From NCBI GenBank assembly GCA_029977605.1, contig JAPOKN010000044.1, forward strand, positions 1 to 8,223: a stretch of DNA of 8,223 nucleotides. The letters are read 5' to 3'. Every line of letters starts with the position of its first letter. Positions within the stretch are counted from its first letter, which is position 1. Of the stretch, positions 1 to 5,680 are shown piece after piece. Source of the stretch: Methanobacteriota archaeon. GTDB taxonomy: Archaea > Thermoplasmatota > Poseidoniia > MGIII > CG-Epi1. The notes beneath the pieces were generated by a model, which was not told where the DNA came from, made no database searches, and saw only the letters and a list, made by a program, of their open reading frames with translations. The position numbers and the translations under genes are program-made.

Positions 1-3
1 ATA

Positions 4-45
4 TATTACTCTAGTATTACTCTACGAATACTAATATATACTCTA
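4..45 (+). repeat. Phased TACT(CTA) direct repeats, putative operator
   Basis: TATTACTCTA occurs twice exactly, at 4-13 and 15-24. A degenerate copy (AATACTA) ends at 33 and a near copy (TATACTCTA) lies at 37-45. The TACT cores start at 7, 18, 29 and 39, so the spacing is 11, 11 and 10 bases, about one helical turn each. The last copy overlaps the TATA-like element. Ribbon-helix-helix proteins commonly bind short iterated sites as cooperative dimers, and the first gene downstream encodes one, so an autoregulatory operator is the natural inference. The array may extend beyond the left edge. Confidence 0.5.
33..40 (+). promoter_or_regulatory. Archaeal TATA box for the preQ0 operon
   Basis: AATATATA is centred about 25 bases upstream of the ATG at 62. 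In archaea transcription starts roughly 25 bases downstream of the TATA centre, which would place the start at or next to the ATG and give a leaderless mRNA. No Shine-Dalgarno sequence is visible before this ATG, in agreement. The surrounding region is A/T-rich, so the exact box is uncertain. Confidence 0.5.
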
Positions 46-61
46 TCGACCAGAGAAAACT

Positions 62-235
62 ATGCCCAAGATTAGTTTAGACATGCCTGCAGAGATTATT
101 GCTGACCTAAAAATTCACGTTGGAGATGATAAAAAATACGTTAGTTTAGCAGACGCAATCAGAACAGCTTGTCGACGATTATTGGATCAATTAGATGATA
201 TAGATCTGAGGCATGGAAGAATTAAAGAAAAATGA
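62..235 (+). CDS. Small ribbon-helix-helix (CopG/Arc-like) DNA-binding protein
   Basis: This 57-residue gene encodes what looks like a complete RHH regulator. Residues 2-8 (PKISLDM) fit the N-terminal beta strand that pairs in the dimer and reads the major groove. Residues 9-20 (PAEIIADLKIHV) fit helix A. The turn GDDKKYVS and residues 28-45 (SLADAIRTACRRLLDQLD) fit helix B, with the usual small or polar residue followed by a hydrophobic/charged pattern. A short charged tail follows. The start at 62 fits a leaderless transcript from the TATA element at 33-40. Its stop overlaps the next gene's start (ATGA, 232-235), so it heads the operon. By family it should bind DNA as a dimer; the target is not known, but the phased repeats at 4-45 are the obvious candidate. 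An antitoxin role is less likely because the partner downstream is a membrane protein and not a small toxin. Confidence 0.72.
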   Translation: MPKISLDMPAEIIADLKIHVGDDKKYVSLADAIRTACRRLLDQLDDIDLRHGRIKEK

Positions 236-993
236 TAGATAAGGTAGTTCAGGAAAGCGAGGCGTATCTCAAATGGAAACAAGGTTCTGTTCCTGTAGAG
301 GAACCTCAAGAGCCCATTGAACCTGAAGAAGTTGTAGAAGAATTACCTGAACCTAAAAGAAGTAAAATATTTTTCATGGATTGGTTTTTTGGAGTTGAAA
401 CTCACATGGGACAAATGAAGATGATGTATTATTCATTTACATTCTTCTTTTATTATCTCTTTTGTGTCTACATGGCTTACGCCATTGAACGCATCGATAA
501 AGCAGAGCTTAACATTTTAGAAATCCTATATCTTTTCTTTCTGGCAATTCCGGTTGCGATAATATTACCATTATTTCTACTTGTCGCAGGTTTTACTGTG
601 AGTGGAGGAATATTCGTTGGAGTATTTGTCGGTATTTTCTCTTGGCTTTTTGGAATCGGTGGCAAGTTTCTGTACCGAATATTTGGGTTTGATATGGACT
701 TATTATTCCCAGAATTTGTTGGTAAAAAAGGAGAGATAACTAAGCGCAGTCTTCTAGGTAGATTCTCAGCTTATCCTTTTACAGCCACAATTAGTGACAT
801 GGGATTACCTGGAGAAAGTCTACTTTACAAAAACAACTTTTCGGTTAGATCAGATGATGAATTAAAAGTAGGAACGGAAATAGAAATAATAGAGCATGAA
901 AAGAGAAGTATTACATCTTGGATAAAGAATCACCCTGCCTTTTTGGTAAGGGCAATAGACGAAAAAATTATACTAAATAAGGAGAAAACGTAA
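232..993 (+). CDS. Unrecognised three-helix membrane protein in the preQ0 operon
   Basis: The 253-residue product is not recognised. Its layout is clear: an acidic, Glu/Pro-rich cytosol-like N-terminus (about residues 20-42, many E and P), then three hydrophobic segments at about 67-85, 94-121 and 124-151, the last two Gly/Phe/Ile-rich and nearly continuous. A soluble C-terminal region of about 100 residues (160-253) follows. That region has a beta-like pattern ending in VGTEIEIIEHEK and FLVRAI, which weakly recalls the OB-fold domain of NfeD-like proteins; this is inference only. It starts inside the RHH stop (ATGA overlap) and ends at TAA directly before the folE ATG, so it is firmly within the operon. 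There is no signal peptide. A regulator-membrane protein-biosynthesis order could mean transport, sensing or membrane maintenance, but nothing in the sequence decides this. Confidence 0.75.
   Translation: MIDKVVQESEAYLKWKQGSVPVEEPQEPIEPEEVVEELPEPKRSKIFFMDWFFGVETHMGQMKMMYYSFTFFFYYLFCVYMAYAIERIDKAELNILEILYLFFLAIPVAIILPLFLLVAGFTVSGGIFVGVFVGIFSWLFGIGGKFLYRIFGFDMDLLFPEFVGKKGEITKRSLLGRFSAYPFTATISDMGLPGESLLYKNNFSVRSDDELKVGTEIEIIEHEKRSITSWIKNHPAFLVRAIDEKIILNKEKT
979..984 (+). promoter_or_regulatory. Shine-Dalgarno site of folE
   Basis: AAGGAG lies nine bases before the folE ATG at 994, inside the last codons of the membrane protein gene. It supports that ATG as the start and shows this organism uses SD-led initiation for some operon-internal genes. 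Confidence 0.6.
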
Positions 994-1560
994 ATGATTG
1001 AAGAATCAATAAAAAACATCTTGTTAGAAATAGAAAGTGATGCCGCATTAGACGGCAATGGAGAGCTACGCGAAGGGCTCAAAAACACACCAAAAAGAGT
1101 AGTAGAATCTTGGAAAGAACTGTATTCTGGTTACAAATCAGATCCTAAAGAAACTTTGAACGCGACATTTAATGGTGAAGGATATGATGGAATTGTTCTT
1201 CTAAAAGACATAGAATTTTATTCTACATGTGAACATCATATGCTCTCATTTACAGGAAAAGCACACGTGGCTTACATTCCAACTGATAGAATAGTAGGCA
1301 TTTCTAAATTAGCTAGAATAGTAGAAGTATTCTCTAGAAGATTACAAAATCAAGAAAGAATAACAACGCAAGTTGCAGATGCTCTTGAAAAATATTTGAA
1401 ACCACTTGGTGCAGCAATTATCATCGAAGCTAAACACGAGTGTATGGGGTGTAGAGGAGTAAAGAAGAGCCATGCTACAATGACAACCTCTGCAATGCGA
1501 GGAGTATTCTTTGAAAAAGCTGAAGCTAGATCAGAACTTATGGATTTAATAAAAAGTTAA
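994..1560 (+). CDS. folE: GTP cyclohydrolase I (type IA)
   Basis: The 188-residue protein is a full-length FolE. It converts GTP to 7,8-dihydroneopterin triphosphate with release of formate, the first step toward preQ0 and also the entry to pterins. The zinc/catalytic residues are present: Cys79 and His82 in the STCEHH motif, and Cys150 in the HECMGCRG motif. Also conserved are GISKLARIV (102-110), the QERITTQ segment (119-125) involved in substrate binding and oligomer packing, and the C-terminal TMTTSAMRG (162-170). This is the FolE (IA) family; many euryarchaea instead use MptA/FolE2-type enzymes. It begins immediately after the preceding TAA with an AAGGAG ribosome site and is followed after one base by queE. 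Being clustered with queE, queC and queD, its main job here is probably feeding QueD. Confidence 0.95.
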   Translation: MIEESIKNILLEIESDAALDGNGELREGLKNTPKRVVESWKELYSGYKSDPKETLNATFNGEGYDGIVLLKDIEFYSTCEHHMLSFTGKAHVAYIPTDRIVGISKLARIVEVFSRRLQNQERITTQVADALEKYLKPLGAAIIIEAKHECMGCRGVKKSHATMTTSAMRGVFFEKAEARSELMDLIKS

Positions 1561-1561
1561 A

Positions 1562-2170
1562 ATGGCAATAGAGAAAAGTTATCCGATAGTAGAAATTTTT
1601 AACTCCGTTCAAGGAGAGGGTTACCATACAGGAACTCCATCCATTTTCATTCGTTTTGGAGGCTGTAATCTTCAATGTTCATGGTGTGATACTGATTTCA
1701 GTAAATGGGACAAAATGACTGTATCTGAGATAATGGCAGTTCTAGATCAATGGGAAACTAAGCGAGTTATTTTCACTGGAGGAGAACCAGCAATGCAGAA
1801 ATTACGTCCATTATCGGATGAATTACATTCAAAAGGCTACAATATTGCGATTGAAACAAACGGAACAATAGAACTTGAAGAGGGACTAGTAGATTGGATT
1901 TGTGTAAGTCCAAAAGATATGCTTTATCCTGAATTTAGTATCAAACAGAGAAAAGGTCACGAATTGAAAGTGGTTTACACTGGTCAAGATTTGGCTATGT
2001 ATGACAATTTGAAAAAAGGATTTGAGAATTTATTCCTTCAACCCTGCTATGATGAAGCTAAAGATGCAGGAACTAACGGTAAAACATTCCACAGTACATT
2101 TGACATGGTAATGCAAAATCCAGGCTGGAATTTATCACTACAGACACACAAATGGATGGGCGTAGATTGA
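1562..2170 (+). CDS. queE: 7-carboxy-7-deazaguanine synthase (radical SAM)
   Basis: The 202-residue enzyme performs the radical SAM ring contraction of 6-carboxy-5,6,7,8-tetrahydropterin to 7-carboxy-7-deazaguanine. The 4Fe-4S motif is the canonical CX3CX2C (Cys35, Cys39, Cys42 in GGCNLQCSWCDT), without the long insertion found in some bacterial QueE. Other family marks are the N-terminal EIFNSVQGEG (11-20, substrate and cofactor site), FTGGEP (71-76, SAM contact), IETNG (97-101), VSPK (115-118) and the C-terminal WNLSLQTHK (189-197). The length is typical of short QueE. The ATG at 1562 follows the folE stop by a single base and has no SD site, so initiation probably depends on coupling to folE. 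The 3' end overlaps queC. The reaction needs Mg2+, SAM and an electron donor such as flavodoxin or ferredoxin, none of which is encoded nearby. Confidence 0.95.
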   Translation: MAIEKSYPIVEIFNSVQGEGYHTGTPSIFIRFGGCNLQCSWCDTDFSKWDKMTVSEIMAVLDQWETKRVIFTGGEPAMQKLRPLSDELHSKGYNIAIETNGTIELEEGLVDWICVSPKDMLYPEFSIKQRKGHELKVVYTGQDLAMYDNLKKGFENLFLQPCYDEAKDAGTNGKTFHSTFDMVMQNPGWNLSLQTHKWMGVD

Positions 2171-2952
2171 GCAAGATAGCTGTAATGGCATTCTCAGGTG
2201 GCATGGATTCTACAGGCCTTCTAGTTCATCTCTTAGCTAATGATTATGAGGTTCATACACTGTCGTATGATTATGGTCAAAAGCATAAGTTAGAATTAGA
2301 TAGGGCAAAGGCAAACATTACTTATCTTTCTGAAAACAATATCAAAGTTACTCAAAGAATAGTAGATTTACAGTCAGCAATGTCTATTTTTCATTCAGCT
2401 TTAACAACGGAAGATTATGAAGTTCCAGAAGGACATTACGAAGAAGAACAAATGAAGCAAACGGTAGTTCCTAATCGTAACGCGATATTCGCATCTATAC
2501 TCTATGGTTACGCTTTGTCTATTGCAACTAAGAACGATACATCAGTCAAAATAGGGTTGGGAGTTCACTCTGGAGATCACGAGATTTATCCTGATTGTAG
2601 ACCTGAATTTTATGATGCATTAGAGCATGCATTTCAAGTTGGAAATTGGGATAGCGAAAAAGTATCTTTTTACTTACCTTATCTCGAGGGAGACAAAGAA
2701 ACAATTTTGATGGATGCAGAAAAATCCTTAGATAAATTGAATCTTGATTTTGATACAATATTTGCTAACACAAATACTAGTTATAATCCTGATGAGCAAG
2801 GAAGAAGTAGTGGTAAAAGTGGTGCAGATATAGAGAGAATTTTAGCATTCAATGCAATAGGCCGTAAAGATCCTGTACCATACGTAGATGATTGGTCAAA
2901 AGTATTGGAACATGCAATTAAAATTGAAAAAGAACACAAGGAGAAAATATGA
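2152..2952 (+). CDS. queC: 7-cyano-7-deazaguanine (preQ0) synthase lacking zinc cysteines
   Basis: QueC converts 7-carboxy-7-deazaguanine to preQ0 in two ATP-dependent steps using ammonia. The 266-residue protein has the PP-loop SGGMDS (15-20), DYGQKH (40-45), VVPNRN (105-110), GVHSGDHEIYPDCRPEF (137-153) and a C-terminal ERILAFNAIGRKDPVPY block, so family membership is secure. The usual C-terminal zinc ligands (C...CGxCxxC) are all replaced: aligned positions are Ser210, Ser220, Ser223 and Asp226. The first ATG (2152) overlaps queE by 19 bases. A TTG at 2167, overlapping the queE TGA by four bases, would leave nine residues before SGG, closer to other QueC proteins, and is a plausible true start. 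The 3' end overlaps queD (ATGA). It could make preQ0 normally or stop at, or favour, another 7-deazaguanine; the sequence cannot tell. Confidence 0.9.
   Translation: MDGRRLSKIAVMAFSGGMDSTGLLVHLLANDYEVHTLSYDYGQKHKLELDRAKANITYLSENNIKVTQRIVDLQSAMSIFHSALTTEDYEVPEGHYEEEQMKQTVVPNRNAIFASILYGYALSIATKNDTSVKIGLGVHSGDHEIYPDCRPEFYDALEHAFQVGNWDSEKVSFYLPYLEGDKETILMDAEKSLDKLNLDFDTIFANTNTSYNPDEQGRSSGKSGADIERILAFNAIGRKDPVPYVDDWSKVLEHAIKIEKEHKEKI
2938..2943 (+). promoter_or_regulatory. Shine-Dalgarno site of queD
   Basis: AAGGAG ends five bases before the ATG at 2949, within the last codons of queC. It supports the ATGA-overlapping start of queD. Confidence 0.6.
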
Positions 2953-3392
2953 AAGAAACATTTACATCAAGTAAAACATACAAGAACCTTCCATGTGCAC
3001 ATAGACAATGGAAGCACGAAGGACATTGTGCCTACATTCATGGATATTCTAGAGAATATACTTTTTATTTTGAAGCAAAAGAAATGGATGAACATGGCTG
3101 GGTAGTTGGTTTTGGAGATTTGAAAAAGTTAGAAAAATATTTGCTAGAAATGTATGATCACACTATGATTATAGCCGAAGATGATCCCGAATTAGCTACT
3201 TTTCAAGAATTACACAAGAATGGTTTATGTGATTTGAGAGTCGTTCCTGAAGCCAGTTTAGAGTCAAGTGCAAAAGCAGCCTTAAACAAAGCAAATGAGA
3301 TTTTAAAAGAAATGACAGACGACAGAGCACGTTGTTTCAAAGTAGAAGCTCGTGAAAATGATAAGAATTCAGCGATTTATACCTTAGAATAA
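2949..3392 (+). CDS. queD: 6-carboxytetrahydropterin synthase, HGY variant
   Basis: The 147-residue product belongs to the QueD/6-pyruvoyltetrahydropterin synthase family, which turns dihydroneopterin triphosphate into 6-carboxytetrahydropterin. Matching features are the first zinc histidine in CAHRQW (His18), the catalytic cysteine in EGHCAYIHG (Cys27), the second zinc histidine (His31), the Asp70-His71 catalytic pair in MYDHT, and the late glutamate in KVEARE (Glu134) that anchors the pterin. The third zinc ligand of the classic HGH motif is Tyr33 here (HGY), so metal binding should differ, or His26 of GHC or another residue may compensate. The RQW...HC...HGY context suggests a divergent subfamily and not a random mutation. 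It is the last gene of the operon, translationally coupled to queC by ATGA, and its TAA directly abuts the stop of the convergent helicase gene. Confidence 0.88.
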   Translation: MKETFTSSKTYKNLPCAHRQWKHEGHCAYIHGYSREYTFYFEAKEMDEHGWVVGFGDLKKLEKYLLEMYDHTMIIAEDDPELATFQELHKNGLCDLRVVPEASLESSAKAALNKANEILKEMTDDRARCFKVEARENDKNSAIYTLE

Positions 3393-5246
3393 TTATTGGG
3401 ATTTACGTTCGTAATTTCGATTACTCTTATTCTGGGGTTTTCGTTTTTTACCTGAACCTTTCTTATTTCCATAGAATTTTTTGCCTGAACCTGATTTGTT
3501 TCCAGAGTTTCCGCCTCTGTTATTATTTCCACCATCTCTGTTTCGTCCTCCACCTATTCGGCCTCTGCCACCTCCTCTGTTACCAGAAGGTTTGTTACCA
3601 TATTTGTCTCGACCTCCGCCGCCTCTGTTTCCAGAAGAATCATTTCGGCTTCCGCCTTCTCTACTTCCTGAAGAACGGTTACTGTAATTGCTTCGACCTC
3701 CACCTCTTTGACCGCCGCCGCTTCTTCCTCCAGAGGATCGGTTACCGTACTTTCGACCTCCACCACCTCTAGATCTATTTTGTCCACCGGAGCGCCCTCT
3801 TCCTCTAGAGTTTTTATTGCCAGAATATGGTTTTTTCTTATCTCCATATTTGTTTCGTTCGCCATCTCCTTTATCTTTTGGAGGCTTTCCTCCGCTTCTA
3901 TCAGGATAGCTAGGTTGTTTTCTTCTCTTAGGCCTATCTTCTTCTCGTGGGAATTTAATTTTATCATTACGTTTTGGTTTTCTATTTTTACCGCCAAACC
4001 TCTTTGGTTCATCGCTCTTTCCAGATGGCGGACGTCCACCTCTTCTTCTTCGGTTTCGTCTCCTGTTTCTAGGATTTTTCTGTTGATATTCTCTCTTTGG
4101 ACGTGGCGGTGGAATATAGTCTAGTTCATTTTCAGGAATATTTTTCAAATTAGGGTCACTAACTTGTGATTTAATTCCAACTTCCTTTTGAATTCGGTTA
4201 TATTTTCCTTTATCTTTCTTTTGAAGTAAAGATACTACAGTACCGGTTGCACCAGCTCTTGCAGTTCTTCCAGATCGATGTTTGTATGCTTTTCCGTTTT
4301 CAGGCGGATCCCAATGTATCACACATTGCACACCATCTACATCAATGCCTCTTGCAGCAACATCAGTAGCCACTAAAGCTATGCAATCACCATAGATGAA
4401 TTGATCCATGGCTCTATCTCTTTGGCGCTGAGTTAATCCTCCGTGTATTGCCGTAGCTCTTAATCTTTCATCCTTCAATTCTCTAGTAACACGGTCAACA
4501 CCTCTTCGGGTACGGCAGAAAATCATAGTTCTACCAACTTTTTCTATTACATCACTCGTAATAATTATCTTTCTTTTCTTAACGATCCAAAAGTGATGTT
4601 TCATTGAATCCATAGAAATTTCTTTTGGTCCGACTTCAATTCTTGCTGGGCTATTCTGATACTTCTTTACGATTTTGGAAACTTCCCGATCCAGTGTAGC
4701 ACTGTAGAGTACAACTTGCCGATTTTTATCACAATTATCCAAAATAAAACAAACTGGATCAATAAATCCCATATCAGCCATACGGTCAGCTTCGTCTAAA
4801 ACTGCAATTTCTACATTCTCTAAAGAAATTGAACCTTGTTCCATTAAATCAATTAATCTTCCCGGGCAGGCAACTACAATATCGACACCTTTCTCAAGAG
4901 CTCTTCTGTGTTTTGTATAAGATGTTCCTCCATAAACAGCTAGAACTTTGAGGTGCATTTCCTTTGCTAAAGGAGTTAAAACATTGCATATTTGTTCAGC
5001 TAATTCTCTGGTGGGAGTAACAATCAATGAGCTAGGTTTACCAGGCTCTGAAGGCTTACATCGAGCAATTAGAGGTAAACCGAAAGCCAAAGTTTTACCA
5101 GATCCAGTAGGAGCTCTACAGCAAACATCTTTGCCTAGCATGGTGTCTGGTATTGCAGCTTCCTGAACTTCAAAGGGTTCAGTAATGCCTTGTTTTTTAA
5201 GCTGATAAACAATGGCAGGCTCAATTCCTAAATCTAAGAAACTCAC
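3393..5246 (-). CDS. DEAD-box RNA helicase with long RGG-rich tail
   Basis: This 617-residue protein is an ATP-dependent RNA helicase. The core (1-365) has the Q motif around PFEVQEAAIP (24-33), motif I APTGSGKT (45-52), Ia PTRELA (78-83), Ib as CPGR (127-130, usually TPGR), II DEAD (151-154), III SAT (182-184), IV MIFCRT (241-246), V ATDVAARGID (293-302) and VI HRSGRTARAG (323-332). From about 380 to the end it is low-complexity: first Arg/Lys/Pro-rich, then RGG/GGGR and Asn/Ser-rich. Such tails bind RNA and promote phase separation in other helicases. The start is GTG; an in-frame TAA at 5253-5255 lies just upstream and the Q motif just downstream, so it cannot be far off. AGGAAG at 5256-5261 is a possible ribosome site. 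Likely roles are rRNA maturation, RNA turnover or cold adaptation, by analogy with DeaD/RhlE. Confidence 0.93.
   Translation of the reverse strand: MSFLDLGIEPAIVYQLKKQGITEPFEVQEAAIPDTMLGKDVCCRAPTGSGKTLAFGLPLIARCKPSEPGKPSSLIVTPTRELAEQICNVLTPLAKEMHLKVLAVYGGTSYTKHRRALEKGVDIVVACPGRLIDLMEQGSISLENVEIAVLDEADRMADMGFIDPVCFILDNCDKNRQVVLYSATLDREVSKIVKKYQNSPARIEVGPKEISMDSMKHHFWIVKKRKIIITSDVIEKVGRTMIFCRTRRGVDRVTRELKDERLRATAIHGGLTQRQRDRAMDQFIYGDCIALVATDVAARGIDVDGVQCVIHWDPPENGKAYKHRSGRTARAGATGTVVSLLQKKDKGKYNRIQKEVGIKSQVSDPNLKNIPENELDYIPPPRPKREYQQKNPRNRRRNRRRRGGRPPSGKSDEPKRFGGKNRKPKRNDKIKFPREEDRPKRRKQPSYPDRSGGKPPKDKGDGERNKYGDKKKPYSGNKNSRGRGRSGGQNRSRGGGGRKYGNRSSGGRSGGGQRGGGRSNYSNRSSGSREGGSRNDSSGNRGGGGRDKYGNKPSGNRGGGRGRIGGGRNRDGGNNNRGGNSGNKSGSGKKFYGNKKGSGKKRKPQNKSNRNYERKSQ
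3438..3449 (+). terminator. Possible T-rich terminator of the preQ0 operon
   Basis: A T4-CG-T6 stretch (TTTTCGTTTTTT) lies 46-57 bases after the queD stop, inside the antisense of the helicase C-terminal codons. Archaeal intrinsic termination needs only a T-rich non-template tract, so this is the best candidate. There is no hairpin that I trust. If used, the operon mRNA would overlap the 3' end of the helicase mRNA. Confidence 0.3.
3492..3809 (-). repeat. RGG-rich low-complexity coding repeats in helicase tail
   Basis: The segment encodes helicase residues of about 480-585, dominated by Gly, Arg, Ser and Asn. A KYGN(R/K)xSG unit recurs at residues 499-506 and 548-555, with a related FYGNKKGSG at 591-599, separated by RGGGGR, GGGR and SGNRGGG blocks. 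On the + strand it shows as C/T-rich CCTCC, CCGCC and CCTCTG runs that are richer in GC than the rest of the window. The repetition opens long spurious reading frames on both strands. Confidence 0.7.
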
Positions 5247-5262
5247 TTTCAGTTACTTCCTG

Positions 5263-5269
5263 AAAAAAA
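5263..5269 (-). terminator. T7 run, possible terminator after the DUF3054-like gene
   Basis: On the - strand this is TTTTTTT, 70 bases after the stop of the 5339-5680 gene and 16 bases before the helicase GTG. It suits archaeal T-tract termination of the lipoprotein/DUF3054-like transcript. It could equally be part of the helicase leader, so its role is uncertain. The whole 92-base gap 5247-5338 holds no gene that I can support. Confidence 0.35.
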
Positions 5270-5283
5270 GGGAATTGTGCGAG

Positions 5284-5291
5284 AATTATTT
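5284..5291 (-). promoter_or_regulatory. Weak TATA-like element for the helicase gene
   Basis: On the - strand the sequence reads GGAAATAATT, with a purine-rich BRE-like stretch before AAATAATT. Its centre is about 41 bases upstream of the helicase GTG, predicting a start near 5261 and a leader of about 15 bases that would contain AGGAAG. The match is poor and this is only a candidate. Confidence 0.28.
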
Positions 5292-5338
5292 CCTTCCATG
5301 TTTCGCGACGAAGCCCCCTCTACATAAGCAAGAGTGTT

Positions 5339-5680
5339 TTACAATTTTGAGTGAAACAGGCGAATAACGCCGGAAGTAAAGATAGAATATCCCGTTATTA
5401 CAACCAAATACATCAGTGCAAAATTATCATTAATTATGAATCTAATCATAGTTCCAAATAAAATTACAGCCATCCACACTCTCAAACTTTTTACGCGTTC
5501 GTCTTCTTCATTAATTTGAATAAATCCTATTCGGTACAATATAGTCATAATGAGTATGATTGCAGAGATGTAGGGTAAAGATATGTCTACAAATGATGAA
5601 TCTGAGTCGTGTGTCTCCATGCCTTGCAGAATGAAGGCAATCAGGAATACTGTATCAAGAATGAAGAACTTGGGATTCAT
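5339..5680 (-). CDS. Four-helix membrane protein, DUF3054-like
   Basis: The 113-residue protein is almost entirely membrane-embedded, with hydrophobic segments at about 4-20, 33-54, 68-83 and 87-106. Between the second and third is a charged loop (NEEDERVKSLR, 57-67). The pattern of a LD pair at the start of helix 1, a short polar loop after it, and MIRF at the end of helix 3 resembles DUF3054, a small family in actinobacteria and euryarchaea with no known function. I judge this from the overall pattern and not from an alignment. Its ATG directly follows the lipoprotein stop (TGAATG), with no SD site, so it is probably translated by coupling. Its stop is 92 bases before the helicase start. 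Lys/Arg placement does not give a confident topology. An annotation as a hypothetical membrane protein is equally defensible. Confidence 0.72.
   Translation of the reverse strand: MNPKFFILDTVFLIAFILQGMETHDSDSSFVDISLPYISAIILIMTILYRIGFIQINEEDERVKSLRVWMAVILFGTMIRFIINDNFALMYLVVITGYSIFTSGVIRLFHSKL

Noticed and set aside
41..55. Imperfect inverted repeat CTCT...AGAG between TATA and ATG
   Set aside because: Arms are only four bases and the inner symmetry is off by one base; too weak beside the direct repeats.
62..993. RHH plus membrane protein as a toxin-antitoxin pair
   Set aside because: The membrane protein is 253 residues with a soluble domain and unlike known small membrane toxins, and it is fused into a biosynthetic operon.
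3492..3809. Regular C/T-rich repeats considered as a CRISPR array or tandem DNA repeat
   Set aside because: Units vary in length and sequence and are explained by RGG-type coding repeats; no constant repeat with unique spacers.
3554..4039. 161-codon open frame on the - strand inside the helicase tail, Glu/Val-rich
   Set aside because: It is another frame of the repetitive Arg/Gly-coding region; the helicase frame is continuous from a complete DEAD-box core, and the shadow product matches nothing.
3481..4124. Pro/Leu-rich and Ser-rich open frames on the + strand opposite the helicase tail
   Set aside because: They arise from complementing GGN/CGN/AGA codon repeats; there is no ribosome site or recognisable domain.
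5247..5338. Possible small RNA or tRNA in the gap between the helicase and the DUF3054-like gene
   Set aside because: No cloverleaf or stable hairpin was seen; it is better explained by a T-tract terminator and promoter elements.
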